From Candidatus Bipolaricaulota bacterium (GTDB lineage Bacteria; Bipolaricaulota; Bipolaricaulia; Bipolaricaulales; Bipolaricaulaceae): a stretch of DNA of 64,000 nucleotides. The position numbers and the translations under genes were made by a program. The stretch's first letter is position 1. Each line of letters starts with the position of its first letter. The DNA lies in the NCBI GenBank assembly GCA_014360995.1, contig JACIWL010000001.1, forward strand, positions 1-64,000, written 5' to 3'. The notes under the pieces are model-generated. The model made no database searches. It was not told the DNA's origin and saw nothing but the letters and a program-made list of their open reading frames with translations. Below, piece by piece: positions 1 through 7,248 of the stretch.

Positions 1-978
1 GCCCTTTTTGCCGTTGAACACCCCAATGTGCGGATTTCAGTGGGGGTAAGCGGGACAAGCGGAGGATTCCGTCGGTTCCTGGCCGCGGAACTGGACATCG
101 TTTGCGCCTCCCGGCCCATCCGCGATGCGGAAATGGCCACGGCCCGGGAAAGGGGAATAGAGTACATCGAACTCCTCATCGGGTTCGATGGCGTAACCGT
201 GGCCATCTCCCTAAACACCTCCATCTTTAAACCTGGTGTTCCTCCAGTCCTGACCTTAGGCGAGCTCGAGCTCCTGTGGAGCAAGGAGTCCGAGGGCCTT
301 ATCACCCGATGGAGCCAGCTAGGGAGCCGTTTTCAAGACGGGAAGATCCTCCTTTCAGGGGCAGCTTCCACCTCGGGGACTTTTGATTTCTTCACCGAGC
401 TAGTGAACGGCCGGGCAGGGGACTCCCGGGCCGATTACTTCGGCACTGAAGAGGACCAGCTTTTGGCCGAGCTCACCGGAGCGGAGCCCTTCGGGCTCAC
501 CTATTTCGGCTTTGCCTATCTGGAGCACAACCGGGACCGGGTGCAGGCCGTGGCCATCGATCCCCGCCGCACTTTGGTGGATGCCCCAGAAGAGGTGCTT
601 TTGGAGATAAACCGGCGGCGGACGGCTGCGGGTAAACCCCCTCTGGTCAACGAAGGCGGCGCGCCCCGTGGGATCCTGCCTACCCTGGACACCATCGGCG
701 CTTACCTCTATCCCTTGACTAGGCCCCTCTTCATCTACGTAAATGCCCAAAGCGCTCAACGTCCGGCCGTGGCAGCGTTTGTGGAGTTCCTTCTTAAGCT
801 GGTAGAGGACGAAGAGTTCATGCTGGACGTGGGTTATGTGCCTGCATATTTTGAGCTCCTTGAGGCCGCCAGGGAAATCTGGGCTAAGCGCATCACGGGC
901 TCAGCCTTCGCCGGACAAATTTCTGGTCTTGGGGCTGAAGACCTTCTTGCCAAGTACAAGGCCCATGCTGGTAAATAG
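1..978 (+). CDS. pstS: PstS, phosphate ABC transporter substrate-binding protein (5' end cut by window)
   Basis: This is the periplasmic phosphate-capturing subunit of the high-affinity Pst importer. The frame is already open at base 1 (ALFAVEHPNV precedes the listed ORF), so the GTG at 28 is not the true start; the signal peptide and first strand lie outside the window. GVSGTSGGF matches the phosphate-binding SGTGGGF loop of PstS, and GAASTSGTFDFF matches the second Ser/Thr-rich binding segment. The C-terminal half keeps the family pattern, with a YLYPLTRPLFIYV-like strand. pstC starts 14 bases before this stop, and pstA and pstB follow, so the gene heads a pstSCAB operon. The family identification is secure, aided by the neighbours. 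Confidence 0.93.
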   Translation, partial: ALFAVEHPNVRISVGVSGTSGGFRRFLAAELDIVCASRPIRDAEMATARERGIEYIELLIGFDGVTVAISLNTSIFKPGVPPVLTLGELELLWSKESEGLITRWSQLGSRFQDGKILLSGAASTSGTFDFFTELVNGRAGDSRADYFGTEEDQLLAELTGAEPFGLTYFGFAYLEHNRDRVQAVAIDPRRTLVDAPEEVLLEINRRRTAAGKPPLVNEGGAPRGILPTLDTIGAYLYPLTRPLFIYVNAQSAQRPAVAAFVEFLLKLVEDEEFMLDVGYVPAYFELLEAAREIWAKRITGSAFAGQISGLGAEDLLAKYKAHAGK

Positions 979-1900
979 TCATCACTCCATAACTAGCTTA
1001 GAGCTTCGTCCTCCTTTTGGGCGTTTATTGAAGGAACGCTTCATCCGCTGGGTGTTCATGGTCTGTGCCTTTTTTGCTGTCGTCATCACCTTCGCTACCC
1101 TGGGGATGTTCGTGGCGGAAAGCCTCCCCTTCTTTGCGCAGGTTTCCCTAGGGGAATTCCTTGGCGGCATAAGGTGGGCTCCCCTTCACGAACCCCCGAG
1201 CTACGGGGTCTTGGCCCTCGTCGCCGATACCCTGGTCATCACGGCCATCGCCTTGGGCGTGGCCTTGCCCCTTGGTCTCCTTTCCGCGGTGTTCTTGAGC
1301 GAGTACGCGAGCTTTCGCCTGCGACAAGTTTGCAAGCCCATTTTGGAGGTTTTAGCCGGGGTCCCCACCGTGGTTTACGGCTTTTTTGCCCTGCGCTTTG
1401 TTACTCCCCTCCTTCAGCGCACCTTCCTGCCCCAGCTTTCGTTCTGGAATGGCCTTTCTGCCGGGCTAGTTATGGGGATCATGATCATCCCCCTCGTGGC
1501 CTCCATCAGCGAGGAGGTGCTATTCGCGGTGCCGCGGAGGCTGCGGGAGGCGGCCTATGCCCTAGGGGCCACGAAGTTCGAGGTCACCACCCGGGTGGTG
1601 ATCCCCGCCGCCTCCTCCGGGATTGGCGCTTCCTTCATCCTGGCCCTGTCCCGGGCCATTGGCGAGACGATGATCGTGGCCTTAGCTGCGGGGAGGACCC
1701 CGGCCTGGCCTCCCGACCCCACCCGGCCCATGTTGACCATCACCACCACCATTGTGAACATCGCCACCGGAGACCACGAGGCCACAGCCTTCATCTGGTC
1801 AGTTCTTTTTGCTTTGGGCTTTCTTCTTTTCCTTTCCACCCTGGTCTTCAACGTGGCCAGCCACGTCATCGTCCGGCGGTTTAGGGAAAGGTTCCCTTGA
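965..1900 (+). CDS. pstC: PstC, phosphate ABC transporter permease
   Basis: Inner-membrane permease subunit that pairs with PstA. The ORF track opens at 836, but that would overlap pstS by 143 bases; the ATG at 965 gives 311 residues, normal for PstC. There is one N-terminal membrane segment (about residues 25-45), then the usual block of five. The permease loop that contacts the ATPase is clear (EAAYALGATKFEVTTRVV), followed by the SGIGASFILALSRAIGET segment typical of PstC. The stop TGA overlaps the pstA ATG by one base (TGATG), which suggests translational coupling. Confidence 0.93.
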   Translation: MLVNSHHSITSLELRPPFGRLLKERFIRWVFMVCAFFAVVITFATLGMFVAESLPFFAQVSLGEFLGGIRWAPLHEPPSYGVLALVADTLVITAIALGVALPLGLLSAVFLSEYASFRLRQVCKPILEVLAGVPTVVYGFFALRFVTPLLQRTFLPQLSFWNGLSAGLVMGIMIIPLVASISEEVLFAVPRRLREAAYALGATKFEVTTRVVIPAASSGIGASFILALSRAIGETMIVALAAGRTPAWPPDPTRPMLTITTTIVNIATGDHEATAFIWSVLFALGFLLFLSTLVFNVASHVIVRRFRERFP

Positions 1901-3318
1901 TGCGGCGCAGCTGGCGCAAAGGGTTGGGGAACGCGTTCGGAGTTTTAGCTACAAGCGGGCTTCTTTTGGCCCTTCTGGCGTTGGGCACGATGATCGCCAC
2001 CACGGCCCTTCAGGCCGGGAAGCTTACGGCGATGGACGCCATGGCCCAAGCCGGTTTAGCCCTTTCCTTGCGCTCGGTGGACCTTCCCGGCCTTGGTTTT
2101 CTTTCTTATGTCGTCGCCGCCCAAGTTGATGCGAACTCCGCTGCGGCGCAGGTCGGGTTAAGCCAAGGCGACGTCATCGTGGCCGTGGGAGGGAGGCCTG
2201 TGGGCCGACCAAACGAGGTCTGGGGGGCGGTGAAAGCCCGCGGGGAGGGCCCTGCGACTATCGCCTGGATTCCGAAACCGGAGAAGCTATGGGGGAGGCT
2301 TCAAGCCGTGGCCCGCCCCGAGCGAGCTGGAGAGTTTTGCGTGACGTTGACCTCGATTCCCGCCGGATCGAAAGCGCAAGAAGCCGGCCTCCAACCCGGC
2401 GATGTCCTTATCAGCGTGGGTGACCTCCCGGTCACGGGAACGCGCCAGGCCTGGGAGGCTGTGGTGGCCGCCGTTCGCTCCGGTTTGGAAGAAGTCCCGC
2501 TCGAAATTGAGCGAGAGGGGAAGAGGCTGAAGCTATCCCTACACCCGGTGCAGCGGACCGAGATCCCCTTCCAATTGGACTTTTTCGGGGCATGGTGGAG
2601 GTTTCTCACCCGCATTGGGGATCCGCGCTATCCGGAGCGCACTGGGCTCCTCAGCGCCTTGGTCGGCTCGCTTTTGGTGGTGGGTGTCATGGCCCTGTTT
2701 GTCTTTCCTTTGGGGGTGGGCGCCGCGGTGTATCTCGAGGAATACGCCCCTAAGAACTGGTTCACGGAGGCAGTGCAAATACTCATCGCGAACCTGGCGG
2801 GGATGCCATCAGCCGTGGTGGGGATTTTCGGGTTGGAAATTTTTGCCCGCTCTTGGGGGCTGGGCCGGAGCGTGTTCGCCGGCGGCTTGACGTTGGCTTT
2901 ATTGATCCTTCCCCAGACCATCATTGCCACCCGGGAGGCCCTGCGGGCCGTGCCCCGCTGGGTGCGGGAGGCCGCGGCCAGCCTGGGCGCCACCCCATGG
3001 CAAGTGGTCCGCTTCCACGTGCTTCCCTATGCTTTGCCCGGGATCTTTACCGGTTTCATCCTCGCGTTGGCCCGGGCCCTGGGCGAGGCGGCCCCCCTCC
3101 TGCTCCTGGGGGCCTTCCTCTACGTCACCTTTGTGCCAAAAAGCCTTATGGACTCCTTCACCATCGTTCCCTTGCAGATCTTTGACTGGGCTACCAAACC
3201 CCAGGACGGTTTTTCCTGCGTGGCCGCCGCTGCCATCATCGTCTTGATCATCACCCACTTGGCCCTCAATAGCCTCGCCATCTTCTTGCGAAATAGATAC
3301 CAAAGGAGGTGGACATGA
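1900..3318 (+). CDS. pstA: PstA, phosphate ABC transporter permease with two inserted PDZ domains
   Basis: Second permease subunit of the Pst importer, 472 residues against the usual 270-300. I chose the ATG at 1900 that overlaps the pstC stop; the listed TTG is one codon earlier. After the first membrane helix (about residues 18-36) comes an extra block of about 180 residues with two PDZ-like modules, at about 65-135 ([20 protein letters not shown]) and 145-217 ([20 protein letters not shown]). Both carry the GLxxGDVIxxVxGxxV signature. The permease core resumes at about residue 245, with the [20 protein letters not shown] ATPase-contact loop and [17 protein letters not shown]. By topology the insert should face outside the membrane. 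Domain calls rest on motifs; the PDZ insertion in PstA is the odd feature. Confidence 0.93.
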   Translation: MRRSWRKGLGNAFGVLATSGLLLALLALGTMIATTALQAGKLTAMDAMAQAGLALSLRSVDLPGLGFLSYVVAAQVDANSAAAQVGLSQGDVIVAVGGRPVGRPNEVWGAVKARGEGPATIAWIPKPEKLWGRLQAVARPERAGEFCVTLTSIPAGSKAQEAGLQPGDVLISVGDLPVTGTRQAWEAVVAAVRSGLEEVPLEIEREGKRLKLSLHPVQRTEIPFQLDFFGAWWRFLTRIGDPRYPERTGLLSALVGSLLVVGVMALFVFPLGVGAAVYLEEYAPKNWFTEAVQILIANLAGMPSAVVGIFGLEIFARSWGLGRSVFAGGLTLALLILPQTIIATREALRAVPRWVREAAASLGATPWQVVRFHVLPYALPGIFTGFILALARALGEAAPLLLLGAFLYVTFVPKSLMDSFTIVPLQIFDWATKPQDGFSCVAAAAIIVLIITHLALNSLAIFLRNRYQRRWT

Positions 3319-4115
3319 AGGGGAAAGGGGCGTCTTTGGCGGAGACGACCCAGTCTTTCCTTGTGGAGAACCCCATATTTGAGATTCGCCAACTCAGCGT
3401 GTGGTATAAAGCCCAACAGGTGCTTAAGGACGTAACCATGGATATCCCGGAGAAACAGGTCACAGCAATTATTGGCCCCTCAGGATGTGGGAAATCCACC
3501 TTTTTGCGGTCCCTAAACAGGATGAACGATCTCATCCCCGGCATGCGCGCCGAGGGGCAAGTCTTTTTCCGCGGTCTCAACATCTATGCGCGCTCCGTGG
3601 ATCCCGTGGAGGTGCGGCGGAGGATCGGCATGGTTTTTCAGGTGCCCAACCCCTTCCCTAAATCGATCTTCGAGAATGTGGCCTTTGGGCTGCGCATAAA
3701 CGGTTTCAATGGGGACCTAAAGGCCAAAGTCCAATGGGCTTTGGAACGGGCCGCCCTTTGGGATGAGGTTAAGCATTGCCTTCACAAAAGCGCCTTCGAG
3801 CTCTCCGGCGGGCAACAGCAGAGGCTCTGCATCGCCCGGGCCCTCGCTGTGGAGCCCGAGGTCCTCCTCATGGACGAGCCCTGCTCGGCCCTTGACCCCA
3901 TCGCCACCGCCAAGATCGAGGACCTCATACACGAGCTAAAACGCGAAGTGACCATTGTGATCGTAACGCACAACATGCAACAGGCGGCCCGCATCTCCGA
4001 CTACACCGCCTTCATGTTCCTTGGGGAGGTTTTGGAGTTCGCTCCCACCGGGCTCCTTTTTACCAAACCAAAGGACCCAAAAACCGAGGCCTACCTCGCC
4101 GGACGGTTCGGGTAA
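3315..4115 (+). CDS. pstB: PstB, phosphate ABC transporter ATP-binding protein
   Basis: Cytoplasmic ATPase that powers phosphate import. The ATG at 3315 overlaps the pstA stop (ATGA) and has a strong ribosome binding site, AAAGGAGG, six bases upstream. The upstream GTG of the ORF track lies inside that site. Walker [11 protein letters not shown]-loop [12 protein letters not shown], signature LSGGQQQR, Walker [14 protein letters not shown] and the H-loop [13 protein letters not shown] are all intact. At 266 residues it is of normal PstB length. No phoU follows; two DUF47 PhoU-like genes lie about 44 kb away at 48296-49630. Confidence 0.95.
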   Translation: MKGKGASLAETTQSFLVENPIFEIRQLSVWYKAQQVLKDVTMDIPEKQVTAIIGPSGCGKSTFLRSLNRMNDLIPGMRAEGQVFFRGLNIYARSVDPVEVRRRIGMVFQVPNPFPKSIFENVAFGLRINGFNGDLKAKVQWALERAALWDEVKHCLHKSAFELSGGQQQRLCIARALAVEPEVLLMDEPCSALDPIATAKIEDLIHELKREVTIVIVTHNMQQAARISDYTAFMFLGEVLEFAPTGLLFTKPKDPKTEAYLAGRFG

Positions 4116-4157
4116 AAATCCTCTTTTGTTGTCAGTAACTTCTGCGCAGGATTTTTT
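4114..4157 (+). terminator. Possible terminator after pstB
   Basis: AAAAATCCT (4114-4122, overlapping the pstB stop) can pair with AGGATTTTT (4148-4156), and the right arm carries a run of six T. The 25-base loop is long and the stem is A-T rich, so this is a weak candidate. It sits where the pst operon would be expected to end. Confidence 0.3.
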
Positions 4158-4255
4158 GGAGAGAGAGCACCAGGGCAAACCTTTGGCCCACCAAAGGGGC
4201 GGCTTTGCCGTTGGCCCTTTGCGGATCTGGGTCTGGTGGGCAAGGATCCCGGGAT
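4158..4255 (+). other. Intergenic stretch with predicted stem-loops
   Basis: The stretch is rich in short inverted repeats. CCTTTGG-CCCA-CCAAAGG (4180-4197) is a perfect 7-bp hairpin, flanked by GGGC/GCCC pairs and followed by GGC-TTT-GCC (4201-4209). No coding frame with a ribosome binding site was seen. It lies upstream of the lysW-like promoter, so it would belong to the pstB 3' end or to a separate small transcript. Function unknown. Confidence 0.3.
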
Positions 4256-4284
4256 TTGACATGGGGAAGGGGCAGACCTAAACT
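4256..4284 (+). promoter_or_regulatory. Sigma70-type promoter for the lysW-like gene
   Basis: TTGACA (4256-4261), a 17-base spacer and TAAACT (4279-4284) form a near-consensus promoter. The expected start is near 4291, leaving a leader of about 100 bases before the ATG at 4390. That leader holds a small ORF and a hairpin. Confidence 0.6.
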
Positions 4285-4327
4285 TCGCCGGCCATCCCAA
4301 GGAGGAGGGCTAAAAGGGGTGACCGTG

Positions 4328-4378
4328 ATGCTGCTTAAGGAGAAGAAGCCTAAGCAGCCAGGGAAACCTTCCATGTGA
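4328..4378 (+). CDS. Putative Lys-rich 16-residue leader ORF
   Basis: A short ORF in the lysW-like leader encodes MLLKEKKPKQPGKPSM, with five lysines in 16 residues. It has AAAGGGG about eight bases upstream of its ATG and ends 11 bases before the ATG of the next gene. It overlaps the hairpin at 4330-4358. A Lys-rich peptide ahead of a LysW-type gene resembles an attenuation leader, but a chance ORF is equally possible. Confidence 0.25.
   Translation: MLLKEKKPKQPGKPSM
4330..4358 (+). other. Leader hairpin upstream of the lysW-like gene
   Basis: GCTGCTTA (4330-4337) and TAAGCAGC (4351-4358) are perfect complements around a 13-base loop, in which GG and CC can add two pairs. No T-run follows, so it is not a simple terminator. 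It lies within the leader ORF and could respond to ribosome position. Confidence 0.4.
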
Positions 4379-4389
4379 GGGAGAGCAAC

Positions 4390-4572
4390 ATGCCGCGGGC
4401 GACTTGTCCGGTCTGTGATGCAGAGCTCCGCTTAAGCCAAGCGGAGGTGGTTTTTGGGCGGCGCTTGACCTGCCCGGAGTGTGGGGCCGTCCTGGAAGTG
4501 GTGGAAGAGGACCCCCTCGAGCTTGAGGAGGTTTTCGAGTTTCAGGACGACTTCGAGGAAGACGAGTTCTAA
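4390..4572 (+). CDS. LysW-like zinc-ribbon carrier protein with an atypical C-terminus
   Basis: A 60-residue acidic protein with the LysW/ArgW zinc ribbon: CPVCDAEL and CPECGAVLEVVEEDPLEL. LysW proteins carry the growing lysine or arginine intermediate on the gamma-carboxyl of a C-terminal Glu (EDWGE motif). Here the tail reads DDFEEDEF, so the canonical carrier Glu motif is absent. I chose the ATG at 4390 (preceded by GGGAGAG) rather than the GTG at 4375, because it gives the normal LysW start. No lysX or argX ligase or kinase genes are nearby. It may be a LysW relative with another role, or a carrier using an internal or altered terminus. Confidence 0.75.
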   Translation: MPRATCPVCDAELRLSQAEVVFGRRLTCPECGAVLEVVEEDPLELEEVFEFQDDFEEDEF

Positions 4573-4573
4573 G

Positions 4574-4596
4574 GGGCGACGAAAGTCGCCCTTTTT
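4574..4596 (+). terminator. Intrinsic terminator after the lysW-like gene
   Basis: GGGCGAC-GAAA-GTCGCCC (4574-4591) followed by TTTTT: a perfect 7-bp stem with a GNRA tetraloop, directly after the TAA stop. It ends only six bases before the next start codon. Confidence 0.85.
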
Positions 4597-4602
4597 CATT
4601 TT

Positions 4603-5184
4603 GTGCAGCGGGAAAAGAGGCTTAAGGAAATAGCCGCTTCCCGTCTTTCTAGTATCGTTGCTGTTTGTGTGAACTTTGAAGACCCGCGCAACGCCGCGGC
4701 CATCCTGCGGACCTGCGAAGCTTTGGGCATCCTTGAGGTCTATGTCATCGAAGAGGACCGCCCGTTTTATCCCTCGCCTAAGGTGACACAAGGCGCGGAT
4801 AAGTGGCTGCGAATAAGGCGGTTTCGGCGGGCCGAGCCGGCGTTTTCGGAGCTGCGAGGCCGGGGGTTTCGCATTTTTGCCGCTACTCCCACCGGATCCA
4901 TCACCGTAGAGGAACTTCCTTTGGATTCGCCCCTGGCTTTGGTGTTTGGTAACGAAAAAGAGGGGATTAGCCCGCATATCCTCGCCTTATGCGATGGCAC
5001 TTTTCGGGTGCCCATGTTCGGTCTTACCCAATCCTTCAATGTTTCGGTTGCGGCCGGCATTTCCTTTTACCTTGCTAGCGCGGCCCGGCGCCGCCTCCTT
5101 GGCCAACCCGGGGACCTCTCCCCCGCTGAGCAAAAAGCCCTTTTGGCCGAATACTTGCGAGACCAAAAATCCTCCGATCTTTAA
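4603..5184 (+). CDS. TrmH-family RNA 2'-O-methyltransferase (SpoU class)
   Basis: SAM-dependent RNA ribose methyltransferase with the trefoil-knot SPOUT fold. Motif 1 is NFEDPRNAAAILRTCEALG, motif 2 LALVFGNEKEGIS, and motif 3 VPMFGLTQSFNVSVAAGI. The short N-terminus and overall plan match TrmH (tRNA Gm18) more than the larger TrmB/RlmB types. Start is a GTG at 4603 with no ribosome binding site, immediately after the upstream terminator T-run. The N-terminal REKRLKEIAASR segment resembles the family start, so I kept it. 193 residues. Substrate (tRNA Gm18 or rRNA) is inferred. Confidence 0.85.
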   Translation: MQREKRLKEIAASRLSSIVAVCVNFEDPRNAAAILRTCEALGILEVYVIEEDRPFYPSPKVTQGADKWLRIRRFRRAEPAFSELRGRGFRIFAATPTGSITVEELPLDSPLALVFGNEKEGISPHILALCDGTFRVPMFGLTQSFNVSVAAGISFYLASAARRRLLGQPGDLSPAEQKALLAEYLRDQKSSDL

Positions 5185-5319
5185 CCCCGCTTTGGCTTGC
5201 GGGAACCAGGGTCTTTCTGAGTTTTTCCGGAGAAGGCTTCTTTGGCCGAAGAATTGGCGAGGGGTGTGCCAGTCCGGTGGGGTTGGAGGCGCGGGGTGAC
5301 GGGGCTTTAGCGAGGGAGG

Positions 5320-5325
5320 TATAAT
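5320..5325 (+). promoter_or_regulatory. -10 element for the tRNA-Cys/tRNA-Val pair
   Basis: A perfect TATAAT lies ten bases before the tRNA-Cys 5' end. The -35 region (near 5297) is weak. Both tRNAs would be made as one transcript. Confidence 0.55.
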
Positions 5326-5335
5326 GGGGCTAAGT

Positions 5336-5411
5336 GGCGGCGTAGCCAAGCGGTTAAGGCGAGGGACTGCAAATCCCTTATTCCCCGGTTCGAATCCGGG
5401 CGCCGCCTCCA
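5336..5411 (+). tRNA. tRNA-Cys (GCA)
   Basis: Acceptor GGCGGCG pairs with CGCCGCC, with U73 discriminator (the Cys identity base) and encoded CCA. The TTCGAAT T-loop and the anticodon GCA at 5369-5371 are clear. 76 nt. It is directly joined to the following tRNA-Val with no spacer. Confidence 0.95.
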
Positions 5412-5488
5412 GGGTGGTTAGCTCAGCCTGGTAGAGCACACGCTTGACGTGCGTGGGGTCGCAGGTTCGAGTCCTGCACCACCCACCA
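5412..5488 (+). tRNA. tRNA-Val (GAC)
   Basis: Acceptor GGGTGGT pairs with ACCACCC, A73 discriminator, encoded CCA, and anticodon GAC at 5446-5448. 77 nt. It starts at the base after the CCA of tRNA-Cys. The candidate defence unit begins 57 bases downstream on the other strand. Confidence 0.95.
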
Positions 5489-5544
5489 GTCAAGATTTCC
5501 TGCCCGTGTAAAACTTCAGGGCGCCAAAGGTTTTGGCACGTAAG

Positions 5545-7242
5545 TTACTTTTCTGTCCCTTCTTGCCAGTAAGCTGGGCGTGGGAATTTGATCTTTATGG
5601 GCTGGCGGAAGGTGGCGTGGCTGATGACCAGTTCACCCTTTTCCAGGCGTGTGACATTCGCCTTAACCGCCGGATCCAGGAAACGATAGGCAGGGGATGA
5701 AAGTTCAACGGAGCCGCTTCGACCAATAACTATCGTTGAGCAGTTGCCTGCTACGCGGTCATGCACTGCGCTCATAAACTGCTCGGCACCGAAAAGCACC
5801 ACCCCCAGCGAACGACCGCGCTCTGCAATGTCCAGCACTTGCTCTATGATGGGGGATTCTTTCTCTCTCGCGGGTGCGTATTTGTTCAACTCGTCCACAA
5901 AGATAATCACCTTTTCTGGCAAATCTTCCCTTTCGCTGCCCTCTTCCGCGTACAAAGCATAGATCGTGCGCAGAATATCGCCAAAGACCAGAGTCTGCTC
6001 CTCGTCGGTAAGGCGAGCGATGTCCACGACGATTGTCTCGCCGCCGCGGATCGTGGCAATCTCTTGGCTAAGATTTTTTGTCCTTTTGTCGCGCTGATCC
6101 ACAAAGATTCCGGACTGGCGGGTCTGCACGATGCGGCGCAGCAATCGGCGGAAGCGCCCGACCGATACCGCGCGCACATCGCCCACCGGCTGGACCTGTC
6201 CCTCTTTCACCAACGGCTCACCGTTCAGTAAACTCTCCCAGTCGGTAACGCTCTTCCATTTACCCTGCGGCCCCCAATGTCCAGTCCTGGGATCGGAGAG
6301 CCCCTGCTGGATCTCGCCGATCAGGGCACCCACCGTATCCCAGGGATCGGGAATGTTGGACAGAAGCAGGTCTAATTTATCGTAGGTATCTGCCAGCGAG
6401 TAGGCGTAGAGGAACCAGTTGCGCTCCGGCAGGCGGAAACTGTTGGGCCTGCCGGTTGTGGGAGTCTCTTTTCCGTAGGGCAAGAGGTAGCGCACGTTGT
6501 CAAACGGCTTGGGCCTAAGTCCAAGCGCTTCCCAAAATTCATGCTGCTCTGGAGGTAGCCCTCCCTTAGGTGGCTGGTCAATCGAGAGCAAATCGCCGTG
6601 CTTGACGTTTAGGATGATGACACCGATGCGGTTGCGATTCTCCGCTTTCTGGAGAATGGACTGGATGAGGAAGATCGCATACGAGGTTTTCGTCGCCAAC
6701 CCGGAGATGCCGGTGATGTTGACGTGCGCGCCTTCCGGTCCCAGAATGTAGCGGCTGTCCAGGTACACCACGGCACGGGTACCGTTGGACATCTCAATGA
6801 GCCCGGCAGGTATCCGGTAGCGCTCCGGCACCTGGTCAATCCCCAGGGCCGTATGGATCCCCTGCTCGTCGGCGAAGCGCACGGGGCGATCGTTCATCAC
6901 CGGCATGTAGATGTCCTGGTCATTGGAGAGAACCGCAACGCGTGCCACCGTAGTCCCCTGCCGCACGGTGTTGGGCTCCGCAGTGATTTGCCCGAAATCG
7001 TTGGAAATGTAATTGGATAGGTGCGTAGGCGCATCGGTACTGTGCTCCAACGTGGTCACAATGCCAAAGGTGCGACTCGTCCCTTCTGGAGCAACCTGTT
7101 CCGCTTCCACGATATCAAAAGGGTTGACAATGACATTGGGTGCAAGCCAGAAGGAGAACTCATTGGATGTGTTGGGCTGGTTTGCGGTCGCCGATGAAAG
7201 CCCAATGATTGGGCGTTCGTCAGTCATCATCTCGTTAGCCAT
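5545..7242 (-). CDS. HerA-like ATPase (DUF87/FtsK-HerA superfamily)
   Basis: Probable hexameric DNA-pumping ATPase, 565 residues, third gene of the methyltransferase-NurA-HerA unit. The N-terminus (about 28-60, FWLAPNVIVNPFDIVEAEQV) resembles the HerA HAS-barrel. A P-loop GISGLATKTS lies at 178-187, where the usual Gly before Lys is Thr. Walker B is VIIFVDELNKYAP at about 445-458, and a later IVIGRSGSVELSS is a candidate sensor/arginine-finger region. The start ATG has GGAGGTGAGG upstream and lies six bases after the NurA-like stop. HerA and NurA act together in DNA end resection in archaea; a role in phage or plasmid restriction here is inferred from the methyltransferase partner. Confidence 0.8.
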   Translation of the reverse strand: MANEMMTDERPIIGLSSATANQPNTSNEFSFWLAPNVIVNPFDIVEAEQVAPEGTSRTFGIVTTLEHSTDAPTHLSNYISNDFGQITAEPNTVRQGTTVARVAVLSNDQDIYMPVMNDRPVRFADEQGIHTALGIDQVPERYRIPAGLIEMSNGTRAVVYLDSRYILGPEGAHVNITGISGLATKTSYAIFLIQSILQKAENRNRIGVIILNVKHGDLLSIDQPPKGGLPPEQHEFWEALGLRPKPFDNVRYLLPYGKETPTTGRPNSFRLPERNWFLYAYSLADTYDKLDLLLSNIPDPWDTVGALIGEIQQGLSDPRTGHWGPQGKWKSVTDWESLLNGEPLVKEGQVQPVGDVRAVSVGRFRRLLRRIVQTRQSGIFVDQRDKRTKNLSQEIATIRGGETIVVDIARLTDEEQTLVFGDILRTIYALYAEEGSEREDLPEKVIIFVDELNKYAPAREKESPIIEQVLDIAERGRSLGVVLFGAEQFMSAVHDRVAGNCSTIVIGRSGSVELSSPAYRFLDPAVKANVTRLEKGELVISHATFRQPIKIKFPRPAYWQEGTEK

Positions 7243-7248
7243 ACTGCC

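Noticed and set aside
836-964. N-terminal extension of PstC from the ORF track
   Set aside because: It lies inside the pstS 3' coding region and encodes no conserved sequence; the ATG at 965 gives the normal protein.
4171-4210. Second GEMM-like riboswitch (GGGCAAACC upstream of the lysW-like gene)
   Set aside because: The matching GCAAAGCC segment and P3 arm are missing; only a simple hairpin follows.
5478-5488. tRNA-Val 3' end as an att site for the defence unit
   Set aside because: I looked for a copy of the tRNA 3' end near 11721-11804 and saw none, and no integrase gene is present.
4987-5493. ORF on the minus strand with a C-R-T-R-T-C-D-P-type sequence
   Set aside because: It is read through the tRNA-Cys and tRNA-Val genes; such peptides are typical tRNA-antisense artefacts. 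The same holds for ORFs at 43424, 43438, 44956, 45029 and 50495.
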